DNA of 64,000 nt from contig NC_067125.1 in NCBI RefSeq assembly GCF_021347895.1, forward strand, positions 23,291,621 to 23,355,620, given 5' to 3'. The position numbers were made by a program, and so were the translations under genes. Positions within the stretch are counted from its first letter, which is position 1. Each line of letters opens with the position of its first letter. This DNA is from Acanthochromis polyacanthus. Lineage: Eukaryota > Chordata > Actinopteri > Pomacentridae. This document shows positions 22,820 through 35,203 of the stretch, in pieces. A model generated the notes under the pieces. The model searched no databases, was not told the origin of the DNA, and saw nothing but the letters and a program-made list of their open reading frames with translations.

Positions 22820-23010
22820 GTATATCATTTAGGGACTTCTGAAGTCCATGGGTTATATCTTGCACACATTTTTATATAAAATAAAATAAAATAAAAATAA
22901 CAAAATAAAAAAAACTAATGTTTTTATGTTCATTGTGGACATACAATTATTTATTATGGAAACAATCACTTATTAATAAAAATTACTGGATGTCACTAAA
23001 ATATCAACTA
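22820..23010. repeat. Direct repeat copy B
   Basis: Second copy of 22209-22404 in the same orientation, expanded by an AAAATAAAATAAA stretch around 22878-22918. Confidence 0.8.
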
Positions 23011-23318
23011 AATAACTGTATGAATTTAATAAATGTGCAATATGCTATCGCTTCCCAGCTACTAATTTGGAGAAATTAACCTCACGTCTCTTCTTCTTTT
23101 TTTTTTAACCAGCTCTTTGTCCTACTTTATAACCAGGCCAGTTGTTTATGAAATAGCTTTAAAGATCCACCCATACAATGCAGTTTCTGCTTTGCAAAAA
23201 GAACTTCACTGAAGCATTTATATTAATACATCAAATGACTTGATTTCATTCATGGGGGATATATTATAAAGATTATAGCTCGTAAAATAATTGGAAAAGA
23301 GATACTTCCTGTATTATT

Positions 23319-24056
23319 TACACCACCATTCATAAGTTTGGGGTCACTTAGAAATGCTTCTATTTTTTTTAAAGAAAAGCAGTTTTTGTTCAATGAAGAT
23401 AACCTTAAATGAATGATAAATCCAGTGTAGACATTGTTAATGTGGTAAATGACTATTCTAGCTGGAAACAGCTGATTTTTAATGGAATATCTCCATAGGG
23501 GCTGCTCAGTGCTGTAGTGGTTAGCACTTTCGCCTTGCAGCAACAAGATCCCTGGTTCGAATCCCGGGGTGGGCCTGGGATCTTTCTGCATGGAGTTTGC
23601 ATGTTCTCCCTGAGCATGCGTGGGTTTTCTCCAGGCACTCCGGCTTCCTCCCGCAGTCCAAAAATATGCTGAGGTTAATTGAGTACTCTAAATTGCCCGT
23701 AGGTGTGAATGCGAGTGTGATTGTTCGTCTGTATATGTAGCCCTGCGACAGACTGGCGCCCTGTCCAGGGTGTCCCCTGCCTTCGCCCGAGTCAGCTGGG
23801 ATAGGCTCCAGCACCCCCCACGACCCCAGTGAGGATAAAGCGGTGTATAGAGGATGGATATCTCCATAGGGGTACAGAGGAACATTTCCAGCAACCATCA
23901 CTCCTGTGTTCTAATGCTACATTGTGTTAGCTAATGGTGTTGAAAGGCTAACTGATGATTAGAAAGCAGTTATGTTAGCACATGAATAAAAGTGTGAGTT
24001 TTCATGGAACACATGGAATTGTCTGGGTGACCCCAAACTCTTGAATGGTAGTGTAT
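23319..24056. mobile_element. Tc1/mariner-type MITE with nested SINE
   Basis: Ends are inverted copies of an ACTACCRTTCAAAAGTTTGG-like sequence (left 23320-23346, right 24027-24055). The body contains the landmark blocks AAATGAATGATAAATCCAGTG and TTCTAATGCTACATTGTG. It has no coding capacity. A SINE interrupts it at about 23500. Other copies are at 35033, 42320, 60433 and 60955. Confidence 0.85.
23500..23857 (+). mobile_element. tRNA-derived SINE nested in MITE
   Basis: Full-length plus copy with A-box-like TAGTGGTTAGC and B-box GGTTCGAATCC, flanked by a target duplication of about 12-15 bp (ATATCTCCATAGGGG; left copy ending near 23502, right copy from 23858). The duplication is part of the MITE consensus, which dates the insertion after the MITE. 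Confidence 0.9.
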
Positions 24057-25000
24057 ATAGAATCCATCTGTAAAATCACGGATGGACATAAACATTGACC
24101 AGTTGCAGTTCCTTTTATGGCTGCCTGTAAAGCCAGTCAGGTGTAGATTGCCAAAGGAACAAAACCAGCCATCCATTCATTATTCCAGTTAGGAAAATCA
24201 AACACTGTTCCAAACACTGTAGGTTTGGAACGGATCAGCTTACGCTGTGAAAAAGGACACGACTTGTGTGGCACAAAGGGGATATATTCTGTATGTCCCC
24301 TTTTTGTTCAGACTATTAATTACAGTCTTAACCAGCAAAGAGAGCACAGAGCTCCACTAAGGCTGCTAAGTCGTGTCATTTCCAATGGATAGGTTCCGAT
24401 AACTTCACAGTGGGCAATTTGTAGTAGGATTGCAATCATGTGATCGTCAGCAGGCAGCTGTAGTGTTCACTTGTTGTCATGGTTACAGTCACGACATGCT
24501 GGTATCTGGAAATGATAAAGAAATATTTAACAAACCCATAGATCCAGATTCTAAGCTGCATCACTGCCAAAATCTAGTCACTTGGTCCTTGTGCCATTTC
24601 TGGCCTTCTCTGAAAATTTTATCCAAAATCCATTTGTCTGTTTTTGAGTAATGTTGCAAACAAACAGACAAACAGACAAATGTATGCCGATCGTCACAAA
24701 GTTCTGCACTTACCAAACACATACAGCTCAAACATTGGAAACAATGCTCTGATGTGTTCAGAAGCAAACTTCTCTCGGCATTACCTCCACACACCGCTGG
24801 AGGTCGCTGTATCCAGTGTTTCTCCTAGCGTTGTTCAGCGGAACAGCCGCAAGGTGGCGCTACTCGCTCTTGTTTGCTAGAGTCCCTATTGTTTGCTTCA
24901 CAGCTACACATCTACCACAGCCACTGACAGCTTGGTATGACTGCGCACACTGAGTGAAAGTGGAGTTTTATAGTTTGCAAGATCAAAAGGAAGTACTTTG
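24057..25000. other. Intergenic region between divergent genes
   Basis: No gene recognised. 24600-24690 holds the phrase CCATTTGTCTGTTTTTGAGT followed by ACAAACAG repeats, a pattern seen in dispersed fish repeats. Confidence 0.45.
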
Positions 25001-25261
25001 TGGAGTCACTGGAGTCTAAATAAAAGGCTTCAGCGTGTTATTTGAAGTTTGTTTACAAGCGACGTTAGGCTACGCTGATCAAGTGACCTGTAGAGTGAGA
25101 TCATGTGACAGAATGGAGGCGTCGCTGAAAACATTCACCCATTCACCACACACACACACCGCTGGAGCCCATTTCACAATAAACGGATAACGCGACCAAC
25201 ACTTTTGATCAAATCAGCTCGGAACGTTTATTTTCTCACATCGCAATGAAATGAAGGGAGC
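25001..25261 (+). promoter_or_regulatory. USP32: USP32 promoter-proximal / 5' UTR region with upstream ATGs
   Basis: Sequence before the USP32 start contains four upstream ATGs: ATG-TGA at 25103-25108, a 26-triplet frame 25113-25190, ATG-AAA-TGA at 25246-25254, and a frame 25251-25286 that overlaps the main start. Whether all lie in the mRNA depends on the unknown start site. The main ATG has A at -3 and G at +4, a strong context. Confidence 0.55.
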
Positions 25262-25319
25262 ATGGGGGCCAAAGAGTCGAGGATAGGATTCCTGTCGTAT
25301 GACGAGGCCGTCAAGAGAG
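25262..25319 (+). CDS. USP32: USP32 exon 1 (coding part)
   Basis: ATG at 25262 and 19 codons plus one base; donor AGAG|GTAAGC at 25319/25320. The start is chosen because [13 protein letters not shown] is the family N-terminus. Flanking DNA has CpGs, as expected for a housekeeping promoter. Confidence 0.95.
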
Positions 25320-26948
25320 GTAAGCCGAAAAGCAAGGGGCTAAATCCACCTTAGTTGCGCTAGCTTAGCTAACTGTCTGCTTTGAGACTAGCCAGGTACA
25401 AAAGACAACGTCCTGACCACCCGTTACAATCTGCTGGTTTAAGCGGAATAAAGGTTTGTACAACGTAAACGCCTATCAAATAGTAATACGCGGCTTCTAC
25501 TGAACTGCTAGTTTCCACTATTCAATTCGGCACAGCAGTATTTATACTTTGTGTCTGAATTTTTGGACATATGCTGAGTTTATCAATAGCTAAGCCTGTA
25601 TTTTCCGCAGTCGTCTGCCCTCGAAACACGCCACATTGGTCTGCAATAGGAAGCGTTTCCCCATATCACGGGTTAAATAAATTGCAGCTACGTAGTCGTT
25701 TTGTGAGCTATGTCTACCCCGAACTAACTTATTATTCCTTACAGTGTCAAACCGGTACTGAATTGTGTTTAATATAGCGTGTATCTTGCCTAACATGCAA
25801 GGTCACGTTAAATTGACAGATCGTTGGACTGTGTTTGGTGTGACGTTCCCTCCATAGCTACGAAAGCGTTGCTTGTGGGGCTAGTGCTGGCTAACGAGGA
25901 GGGGTGGGCTGATTGGACTCTATTTGCCAAAACAGTTTTGTAGGTAGCCTTGAATTTGTGCTAACTTTTCTCGGCTGACGCTCCTGTGGGTTACTTAGCA
26001 GTTATCGTCAGTGCTAGCTACTGCAGAGTAACGTTAATGTGTGTGCTGCTATTAGCCTGCTTGTCTGGTAGCTAGACGGTTAGCTGACTTTCAACTGAGT
26101 TCCCAGAGGGAATGCCTCCAGACGGTTTGTTGTAGCCTTCGTCTGTCGGATTTCAAGCCTGGCCATGTGGTGTGGGCAAACGTTAATCGTCAGTGTCTGC
26201 TAGAAAGCTGTCAGGTCCTGCTCAGTTGTACACACATGAGCTAGCTGTGTAGTCAGAGGCGGAACAACAAACAGATGTGCTCCACAATGCTGTCGATGCC
26301 GTTAGTCACCTAATTATTAGCATGTGGGATTTTTTTTACACGGGGGTAGCGATTGGTTGAACTCTGATAAACAAACAGAAATTGACAGGCCTGTATCTAA
26401 TGCCATTTATGTGTTTCACCTCGTGTGGGACCTTCGTATGTGCACTTCCTAAAGCACGTCGGTGTCAGATGAGGTTATGTGGCGGAGTAAGGGTGGACAA
26501 ACCGAGCAAATCACACAGCTAGACTGTAACTGATGCATAATCTTTGTGTTGCTGCTCTTATGTAAGATGTGGGTGAGCGTTTATCAGGAAGCACCTATAG
26601 ATCTTATCCCTGATGGCCTTCTTGTTGTACTTTACTCTCTGGATTGGCAACAGCTGAACTTTGCAAGTGCAGATTCCAGGCAATGAGAGGCTGTTACACA
26701 TTCATCCAGGACTTTGTCATATCTTAACCAGGCTGCTCGAGAGGAATTATACTGGCACCTGTCTGATTATTAGTGTGGTGGTTTACTGAAGTGAAAGTTG
26801 TTTGTAGTCAGGATTCTCTGTTATTTATTTCACTTTCAACCTTGTAGTTGACTTTTTCTCACCTCTGTCTTTTCAATATTAAATCCTTGTGTGGCGGTTT
26901 GGACATTCCTCAAGCTGATTGCCATTCCCACTCTGATGATCACATGTG

Positions 26949-27021
<73 letters not shown>

Positions 27022-30000
27022 ACAGGCGGTGGAGTTATCCAGCCATCCAGCCTTATCTGCCCAGTCACATGGCAGCATTCCTAATTCCCACCACAGGCTT
27101 GACTGCAGCAATTATGGGTTCAGTTTTCATAGAAGCTCACTCTGCTAGGATGCCAGCTGGGGAATGGTCAGGGAGCATCCTGTTGGAAAGGTTCGGCTTT
27201 GATGTTTTCCTCTTGGATCCTGCCCCCAGACTTCAGTCATTCAAGTCAAATTCTCTAGGGTTGATTGCAAACTTTGTTTACTGTTACCAGAAGGGTCATT
27301 TGTCATCTAAAGATTTAAAACAGGTTTGTTCTTGTTGTGTAATCACATCCTCCAAACAGACCTGAATCAGTGCCACAGAGGGTTATGCATGAAAAAAATC
27401 AGATAATCTAGCAATTTAAAAGTTGCCAATTAGAAAAATTCAAACAGCACATCTGCTGCATTAGAGGGGTTACAGAGGCAAAAGAAAAGAGCCTTTTCCC
27501 CAGAGTGTGTGAAGTGACAGGATGATTGAACATTTACTAAAATGGGCAAGAGGCTGTTCTTTTAAATGGGAAGTATGCTATTTTAACACATGTAGAACAA
27601 ATAAAGAAGTTAAAGGTTCAAGACTGCACACATAACTTGAAGAGAAAGTCCAAACATCCACTGACTGCTGCAGTCAGTGCAATGGGAGTGTAGTACTTTT
27701 GATCACGGGTCAGCTCTGGTGCCGTGTTTGTTCCTGATCAAATGATACAGTTTTGAATTACTAGAATTACGTAGTCCTGGGCAGCTCATTGTGACCCTGA
27801 AAGTACAGAACTGACAGGAAAAAACATAATTGTCAAGAATTACAGTAAGATGACACGTTTACAACTTAAGGGTATTGTAAAATGATCAAGAAGGCAAGTG
27901 TGAATTTATGTTGGCAAACAAGGTTAATGTTTAAAGTCATCTCCTTTTTAAATGGCAATTAGCTGTGGAGAAAGGATCCTTCCTGAAACAGCAGCTGACT
28001 ATATCCTGCAGCAGATGATAGCTGATAATGCTCAGTTAACAGAACTGTGTATCCTTGCCAGAGGTGTTGACTCACCTTCATGGTTGATAGGAAGCCATCA
28101 TTTTTGGAGCTGCTGTGTGGAATTGTGTTTAGACATGTAAAACTGTGGTTTTAAACTGTGAGTCCCGTTCTCTGTGCTCATTTTTGTGAAACTGGAAACA
28201 TAGCCTGACGGTGTTGACCTTCTGTTGTGAGATATAAAATATCTGTATAAGGAAGTGTGTTCCTATTGTGAATCAGGTTCTACCGCATAGTTCTTCCTCC
28301 AGTGCCCGTAGAACCGTCACGGGACATTTGAACCTTTGTGGTTGACCACCTTATGGTTTCATCCCTCTGACACACAGCCTCACGGTCACGTCATGTCAGT
28401 ACGTCAGCATCAGTCAGGGCAATAAAACGCTGCTTTGCATTCTTTCCTTGTACTCCCTGGTTTGTGGATGTAGATTTGTCTACTGCTAGAAAGACGTCCA
28501 GTGTGGCATTTGCTGTGGAAACACGGGCAGGCTGTTGTTTACGTTGTTGTAATTTGCGTGGCGGATTGGCTGTAGATAGCAGAGTGTTCCAGGATACATT
28601 TGAACACTTATAAATTACATGAAGCCTCCATGTTCAGTGTTCATCTCACTGAAATATTCAAAAACGTCACACAATCATACGATACATGTGGATGTTCTAT
28701 GTGATGCAAGATCACTGGAATGTTATTGTTTCAGTCATAGGACTTGGTAATATTTTATCGCCACTTTAAAGGCTGTTGAACAGGCTCCTTAATCTACGAG
28801 TTGCCCAGTCATTATGCTTCTAGACTTCCTGTCTCTGGTAAACAGTAAATGAACAACTTATACAGCAGTCCTAAGCCTCTGAGTCTTAGCAAAGGTAGGT
28901 AAGAAGGGCGTGTGTTGTTCTCTCTGTGTTTCATGATCTACAACAACACAATGCACCAAGCTGCAGTACTCACTGTTTGTCTAAACAGCACAGCTGCCAA
29001 GTGCACACTTAAGTCACAATAGCTAATTGTGCATTAATATGGAAATTATGGACAGAGCTGTCTTTCATTCAATTTAAACCAAAATATAAGTAAATACAGT
29101 AAGTTTAAGGTTTAATAGGCATGAATGCATTCCGAATTCAGTAATAGAATTTGAACTCTTCTTGAGCAGTTATTGAGTCTAATTTTCATGTTTAGCTTTC
29201 ATGATTTTCAAGTTACTGAAGTTCTAAGTAAGCACGGTCCGAAACTTGGTTTACCAATGTGCTCAGCAGTTGTTGGGCAGAAGCCTGTGCACTTTTTAAT
29301 GGTATCAACTAAATTATTCAACTTGAACATTAATTATAGTTGCCATTATTGGTATCAACCATTAGAAGCTTAAAAAAACAATCATCTGCTGCAGCACAAA
29401 TTGAACAGAGACATGCAGATAATGCTCATCACACTGAAAATGTACAGTTGTGTTGAAAATTTTACATAAAGATGAATATGACATGCAGTATTTTATGTGG
29501 AAAGCTGAAATAATCTAGCCTAGCCGCGCTAGACCCATGTTCTGAAGGCACAAGGGTCTAGGGCCGCTCGACAGGGAGTGAGGCGGGCTAAAAGGTTGTC
29601 TTTCAAATCACTCTGCAGCAATTGGGTAGGTATACAACCAATCAGCGCAACGAATAGGCTGATGGAGTTCCAAGAGCGCCGGCGGATTGTGGCTAAGTCC
29701 CATTAGCTTCCCAACCAGCGGAGCCAACTGGTATATTAATGATTTGCCATATCCCGTCGGCATAAGTCCAAATACGTCTTTCTTCTCAATGAAACACTTC
29801 AGTGCCGTCCTTTGTTTATCTTTCAAGTTGAATTTTAGCTTCAAATCTTTCAGGGCTGTGGCCAAAGCCGAGTCGAAAGATAACTGTTTATTGTGTGCTG
29901 GTTGTTTCTGTCAGAATCGTCACGCCTCTGTCGTCACTTCGTTACGCCCGCCTTCTGACTCTACACTTCATGGTGATTGGTCCGGCCAGTTTTAGGAGAA

Positions 30001-32663
30001 TCCAGCCTCGAGCCTTATGGAGGGTAACTCGACCCACCCTGGCAGAGAATTAAATTTGTTGCCGTGGGTTGTCTAGTGCGGCTAGGCTAGAAATAATCTT
30101 TATTTTACCAGTAACTCTGTACACTTGAACAGCATTGTGTTTTCACCTGCCAATGGGCCATCACCATACAAGTAGACCTAACATAATAATGCTTCTACAG
30201 GACAGACTTAATGCTGGCTGTAATTAGGTGGGAAGAATGTGCTGCCTACATTGACACCAGCAGTTGCTTGGAATGAATTACAGAATATTGGCATATTGGC
30301 AAAAATCCAATATTGTGCATCCCTAAATAACAGCTGCAAGTGGTGATGATTAGTCCCTTGCACATTTCTGCACGTCCTGGCACTCCACAGGCAAGGGCTT
30401 GTAGTGCAGGCATTGAGATGTATTCAGGCCTGGATTCTTATTGGACAGTGCTCAAAGGACTTGGTGTAGTGATATCACGATACTGAATACCGATACTGAA
30501 ATGATGCCACGACAGAAAACGGAAAGTATCAGGCAAAGTAACAGAATTATAGATTAGAGAGCACTACAGTTAAACTTCTTTTAGAAATATTAAATGAAAA
30601 ACAATCTTAGTGTATGTTTTAATTACTCACTTTTTTGCAGACATTCAAGCTGATTACAGGCCTTGTGGTTGACTCTAAATCCAGGGAGGCCTCATTCACT
30701 CCATCAGTTTGTTCCTGCTCAGCTTTATAAACCCTGACCAAGTCACATTAATAACACTGTTTGTGTGCAGATTGTGCGGCAGTACAGAATTCTACCTCAT
30801 GTTGGTGCATATCATGAAGAACACATCATGTAAATTTTATGTAAATCTGATAACCTGAGCTGCTGCATTCACATAAACAAGATAACGATAGCTGCTCTGC
30901 TAGTTTAAACAAACCAGCCATAGCTGTTATAACTGTTTTTGTTTGCCTGAATAAGCTCAGCTGCCACATTAGTTGAAACAAACTCACCTTATCCTTAACA
31001 AGATAACCTGAGCTGCCATGTTAATTTATACAGACTAACATTAGCTCATGTATTAGCCTAAACAGGCCAAACTTAGCCTTTGTTTAGTATGAATAACATA
31101 AGAAATTACAAGATTTACTCATTTATTTAAATTCCTGTAAGCTGTGACACTCACCAGCATGAACCATACCAATAACCTAAAACTCAAACAGATGAGTGGA
31201 AATCAGCAATAATTTATTCTGTGATTTCCACCTGTTCTCTGACATTTTGACTGGCCATAAAAAGTTCAGTGACATAGGTGAGCTACAACAGATTGCTACT
31301 GTTCTGTGCAATGTGGACATTATTTTATAGTAACTGTGAATTGAGTTTTGACGTCTTTTAAAATGGCTACATGCATTCAGCTGTGACTGTTGTCATCTAG
31401 CCCTTTATTTTCCCCCAAATATTACAGTTGGAAGACCTTCCAGCCTGCAGCAGAAACCACAGAACATGCTATAAAGAGGAGATTTTAGTATCATTAAGAA
31501 TTTGTAGATTAAGGTGATAACTGGCTCTGAAAATAAAAATGAGATATTTTCATCATTTTATGTTGCTTTCCTCTTTCCAATCCCCATTAAACAGCAGCCT
31601 CATTCTGAATGTCTGATGGCAAGCCTGCAGGTGAAATGAGCTTTTCAAGAACAGCACGGCCAATGTGTTTCTGCCAGCAGGCATTTCTGTTGACACTTCG
31701 CCATGACTAAAAGGTCACCGAGGCCCATGTGAGTTCAACATTTGCATTCTGCTCCAGACGCCTTGGTGCTCCTGCCAGGGCGTTTCCAGTCTTCCTGATA
31801 GCAGACCAACTTATTTCATAGGACAGGACAGAACATTGAGTCACTGCAGGGGTCCTGCTGGCTGCTGCTCTGCTGCTACAATCATTTAGTACGGTGGTGT
31901 AACACTGGAAACCTGCTCTGAACGTGTGTGTGATGGCCACACAAAGACAGAAGGAGAGATAAGCAAAGGATGCAATGATGTGCATCTTGGAGTTACAGTC
32001 AGCACTGGAAAAAAAATGCCTCTCTCAAAACAAGAAAAAAAATTATTTCACAGAACTTTTACCTTGAAATAAGTGAAAAAAAAATCTGACAATAGAACAA
32101 GTGAAAAATGTTTTGGTAAGATGTCTGGAAATAAGATGTGATATTTAGAATATTGAACTCTTAAAATTAGCTGGGAAAACTTGTTTAAGCTCTATTTTAC
32201 CAGGATTGTCAAGCTTAGGTGTCTTAACCCTCCCGTTGTCTTCATTTATGGGCACCAAAAATATTTTTTCCTTGTCTGAAAAAAAATACCAAAATTCAGC
32301 AAAAAATTACCCAAATTTATATTCTAAATTTGAAAAATCGTCAGGAAGAAAATTCCTTAAAAGATTCCCGTAAAGTTTTTTTTTTTTTTTTTAAATCCCC
32401 AAATTTGGCAAAAAATTGTAGTTGTAAATATTTTCAAAAAATGAATAAAAATCTTCAAAAAAATCCTAAAAATATCTAAAGTGATTACATATATATCAGT
32501 AAAACTTCTAATATTTTCTTTAAAAACATTCAGGAAAAAATCAATCAAAATCCAACAAAATTCACTGGATTTTGACAGATTTTTTTTGTGAATTTCTTTT
32601 CTTCCACCAAAAATGTTCAAAAATTTCCGAAAAACGCTGAAAATGTAGAAATTTTCGCTATAT

Positions 32664-32707
<44 letters not shown>

Positions 32708-34671
32708 GTATATATTTTTTCCCCCCCACATTTTTAAAATTTAAAATGGGTCAATGTGACCCACAGGATGACAGGAGAGTTAAAACAAGATAATTTCAAA
32801 ATTGTTTAGCTTAGTGAAATATTTAAGATGCATTTCTTAAAACAAGTCCCTCCATCTCACTGAAATGGCTCTTGTTAAGTGAAGTTATCTTAAATCAAGT
32901 GGGATGAGACATTTTTAAAAAATAAGACAAGTCGACTTGGTAAGAATTTGATTTTTTACAGTGAAAGGCTATGTTTTGCGTGTGCGTGTGCGTGTGCGTG
33001 TGCGTGTGCGTGCGCGTGTGCGTGCGCTGGGGCTCTTGTAGAAATCAGACCCATTGTTTCTGTCAATGGAATGGTAGCCATTGCACTTAATGCAGCCCTG
33101 TGTCCAAGTATACAGCCATTGCATCACAGCATTACAATACACAAGTGTTCTCTGTAATGACAACTTGCTTTGTTTTCCTTTCCCATTTGTCCATCTAATT
33201 GAAACAGTTTTACTGTTATCTAGCAGGGCCATTTTGTCATCAAGTTGGCTTAGGAGTACAGTAGAACACTTCTCCCACTAATTCACAAACTGAACGTATT
33301 TTTTATAAACTCTTTGTGGTTTCAACAGCCACACCATGATACTTCTGATGTATTCAAATTAGAACAGAAGATAGAAAACGATAAAATGTCTCATTTTTTA
33401 AAATAACATATTGCTAAATATGTGCAATGTTAAATCATTGTTACCCTCAATGTATCATCAAAGGTAGAAGTAAAGTTTTATGGTTTGATTGAAAGAAATT
33501 GAATAATCACACAGCAGGTTACAGTTTAGAAATGCCCACAAATCTGGCTAGATAGTGTATTCTTCTGTCGCCATGCTGCAGTCAAAGGCCAGAATAAAAC
33601 TTTGTTTTCTTAATAGAAATTGTTCCACTTTTACTTTATGTGATTACAATGCATAGTTTGACACGTACAGAAAAACTGCAAAACCTTGAGCCAATAAATG
33701 TGTTTGCTGTTTGATTTGCTAACAGTGCCCCCATCCAAACACACCAGCATCTTCTGTGTTCTCTATTCACATGGCTCTTTGCATACTTCTCACAACGTAC
33801 ACTGGTTTATGTTTAGTTACAAAACTCTGCTTGGATGCTCACCCTCTTATTTGAGACAGTCACTGCAGCCAACATTTGTGGCAAAATACAGTTTGCAGTT
33901 TTTTTTTTCTCTTCCTCCAGAGACAGACTGCTGTCATTCCAGTCTACTGCTGCTAATCATTGGAGTTTATTACAAAACCTCTAAATCTGGATGAATTTAT
34001 CCAGTGACAGCTTTTAAATTGTTAATTATGGACATTTGGATGGCATTTGTATGTTGCATGTAGTTCTGTACTTCTTCTTGTCTTGTTTTATTTTTGTTTC
34101 CTTCCCCCTCCCTTCCCCTCCTTTTCCACTACAGGTGTCCTCTAGAACTCACCAGGCTGTTACTGCAAATAAGAAACGGTTCTTTTAAATCTTGATTCAT
34201 AAAGTTGAGGTTAAATGGAAAAAAGGGAAAACTGTTCCAACTCTGTCCAGGCGTTGTTAGCCACTAATATGCAACATGAGCTGGGTTCAGACTGGCGTGA
34301 GACGGGTTAGGTTTACCCTCTGATGATGTGTTGTTGCAGTAGTAATTGTGGCCAGTGTGAGAGGAAGCACAGGTTAGGGGTTTACGTCTTGGCTACCACT
34401 GGAGACATGCACTCCTTTCCTTTAAACTGAGGGCATCTGAACATGTCAGAAATGTCTGAAAAAATGTGATCCAAATGTTAATTTAGGTTAAGAGTCTCTC
34501 CAAGTTTATTAAATACTTGCAGCACCAGACAGCAGCAGGATCCGTCAAATAATCGCCAAAGCTAAAGACTTGCCTGCATGTGGCACAACAGCAGTCACTT
34601 CGTTTATTACTTGTAATTATATGTATCTTCTGAATAGAGACCAAATGCATTGTTTTCTAACAATATCACAC

Positions 34672-34711
<40 letters not shown>

Positions 34712-35157
34712 TAATGTAACAATTACCAATCATCCAATGTCTGAAAGGGTTTTCAGTTAGAACTATGCTTCGACATGATGATCCTGGAGTGTTGTGAAAT
34801 TCCAGCTGATCTTGGATAGTCGACTCTGGCCAGTACATGAAGTATTTCATGACAGGAATGTCATGTAGCTGGAAGATGGTGGCACCTCTGCTGTCTTCCA
34901 TCACATGCTTATGAAGAGAATAGTGGTCAATCACTTGCAACCTTCCTGAACCTTCCAGCAAGTAATAATCAGAATAAAATAAAAAAGAGAGATATGACAA
35001 AAAGCACAGCTTAATAACATACTAGTATGTGTCCTTATTTTTGAAATACAATCTTTTTTTTTCAGTGAAGAGGACATTAAATGAATGATAAATCCAGTGT
35101 AGACATTGTTAATGTGGTAAATGACTATTCTAGATGGAAACAGATGATTTTTTATGG

Positions 35158-35203
<46 letters not shown>

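Noticed and set aside
34617..35000. 127-codon minus frame (…[18 protein letters not shown]…)
   Set aside because: The middle part looks protein-like, but I recognise no family, and the frame runs into a CA repeat. Not enough to call a gene.
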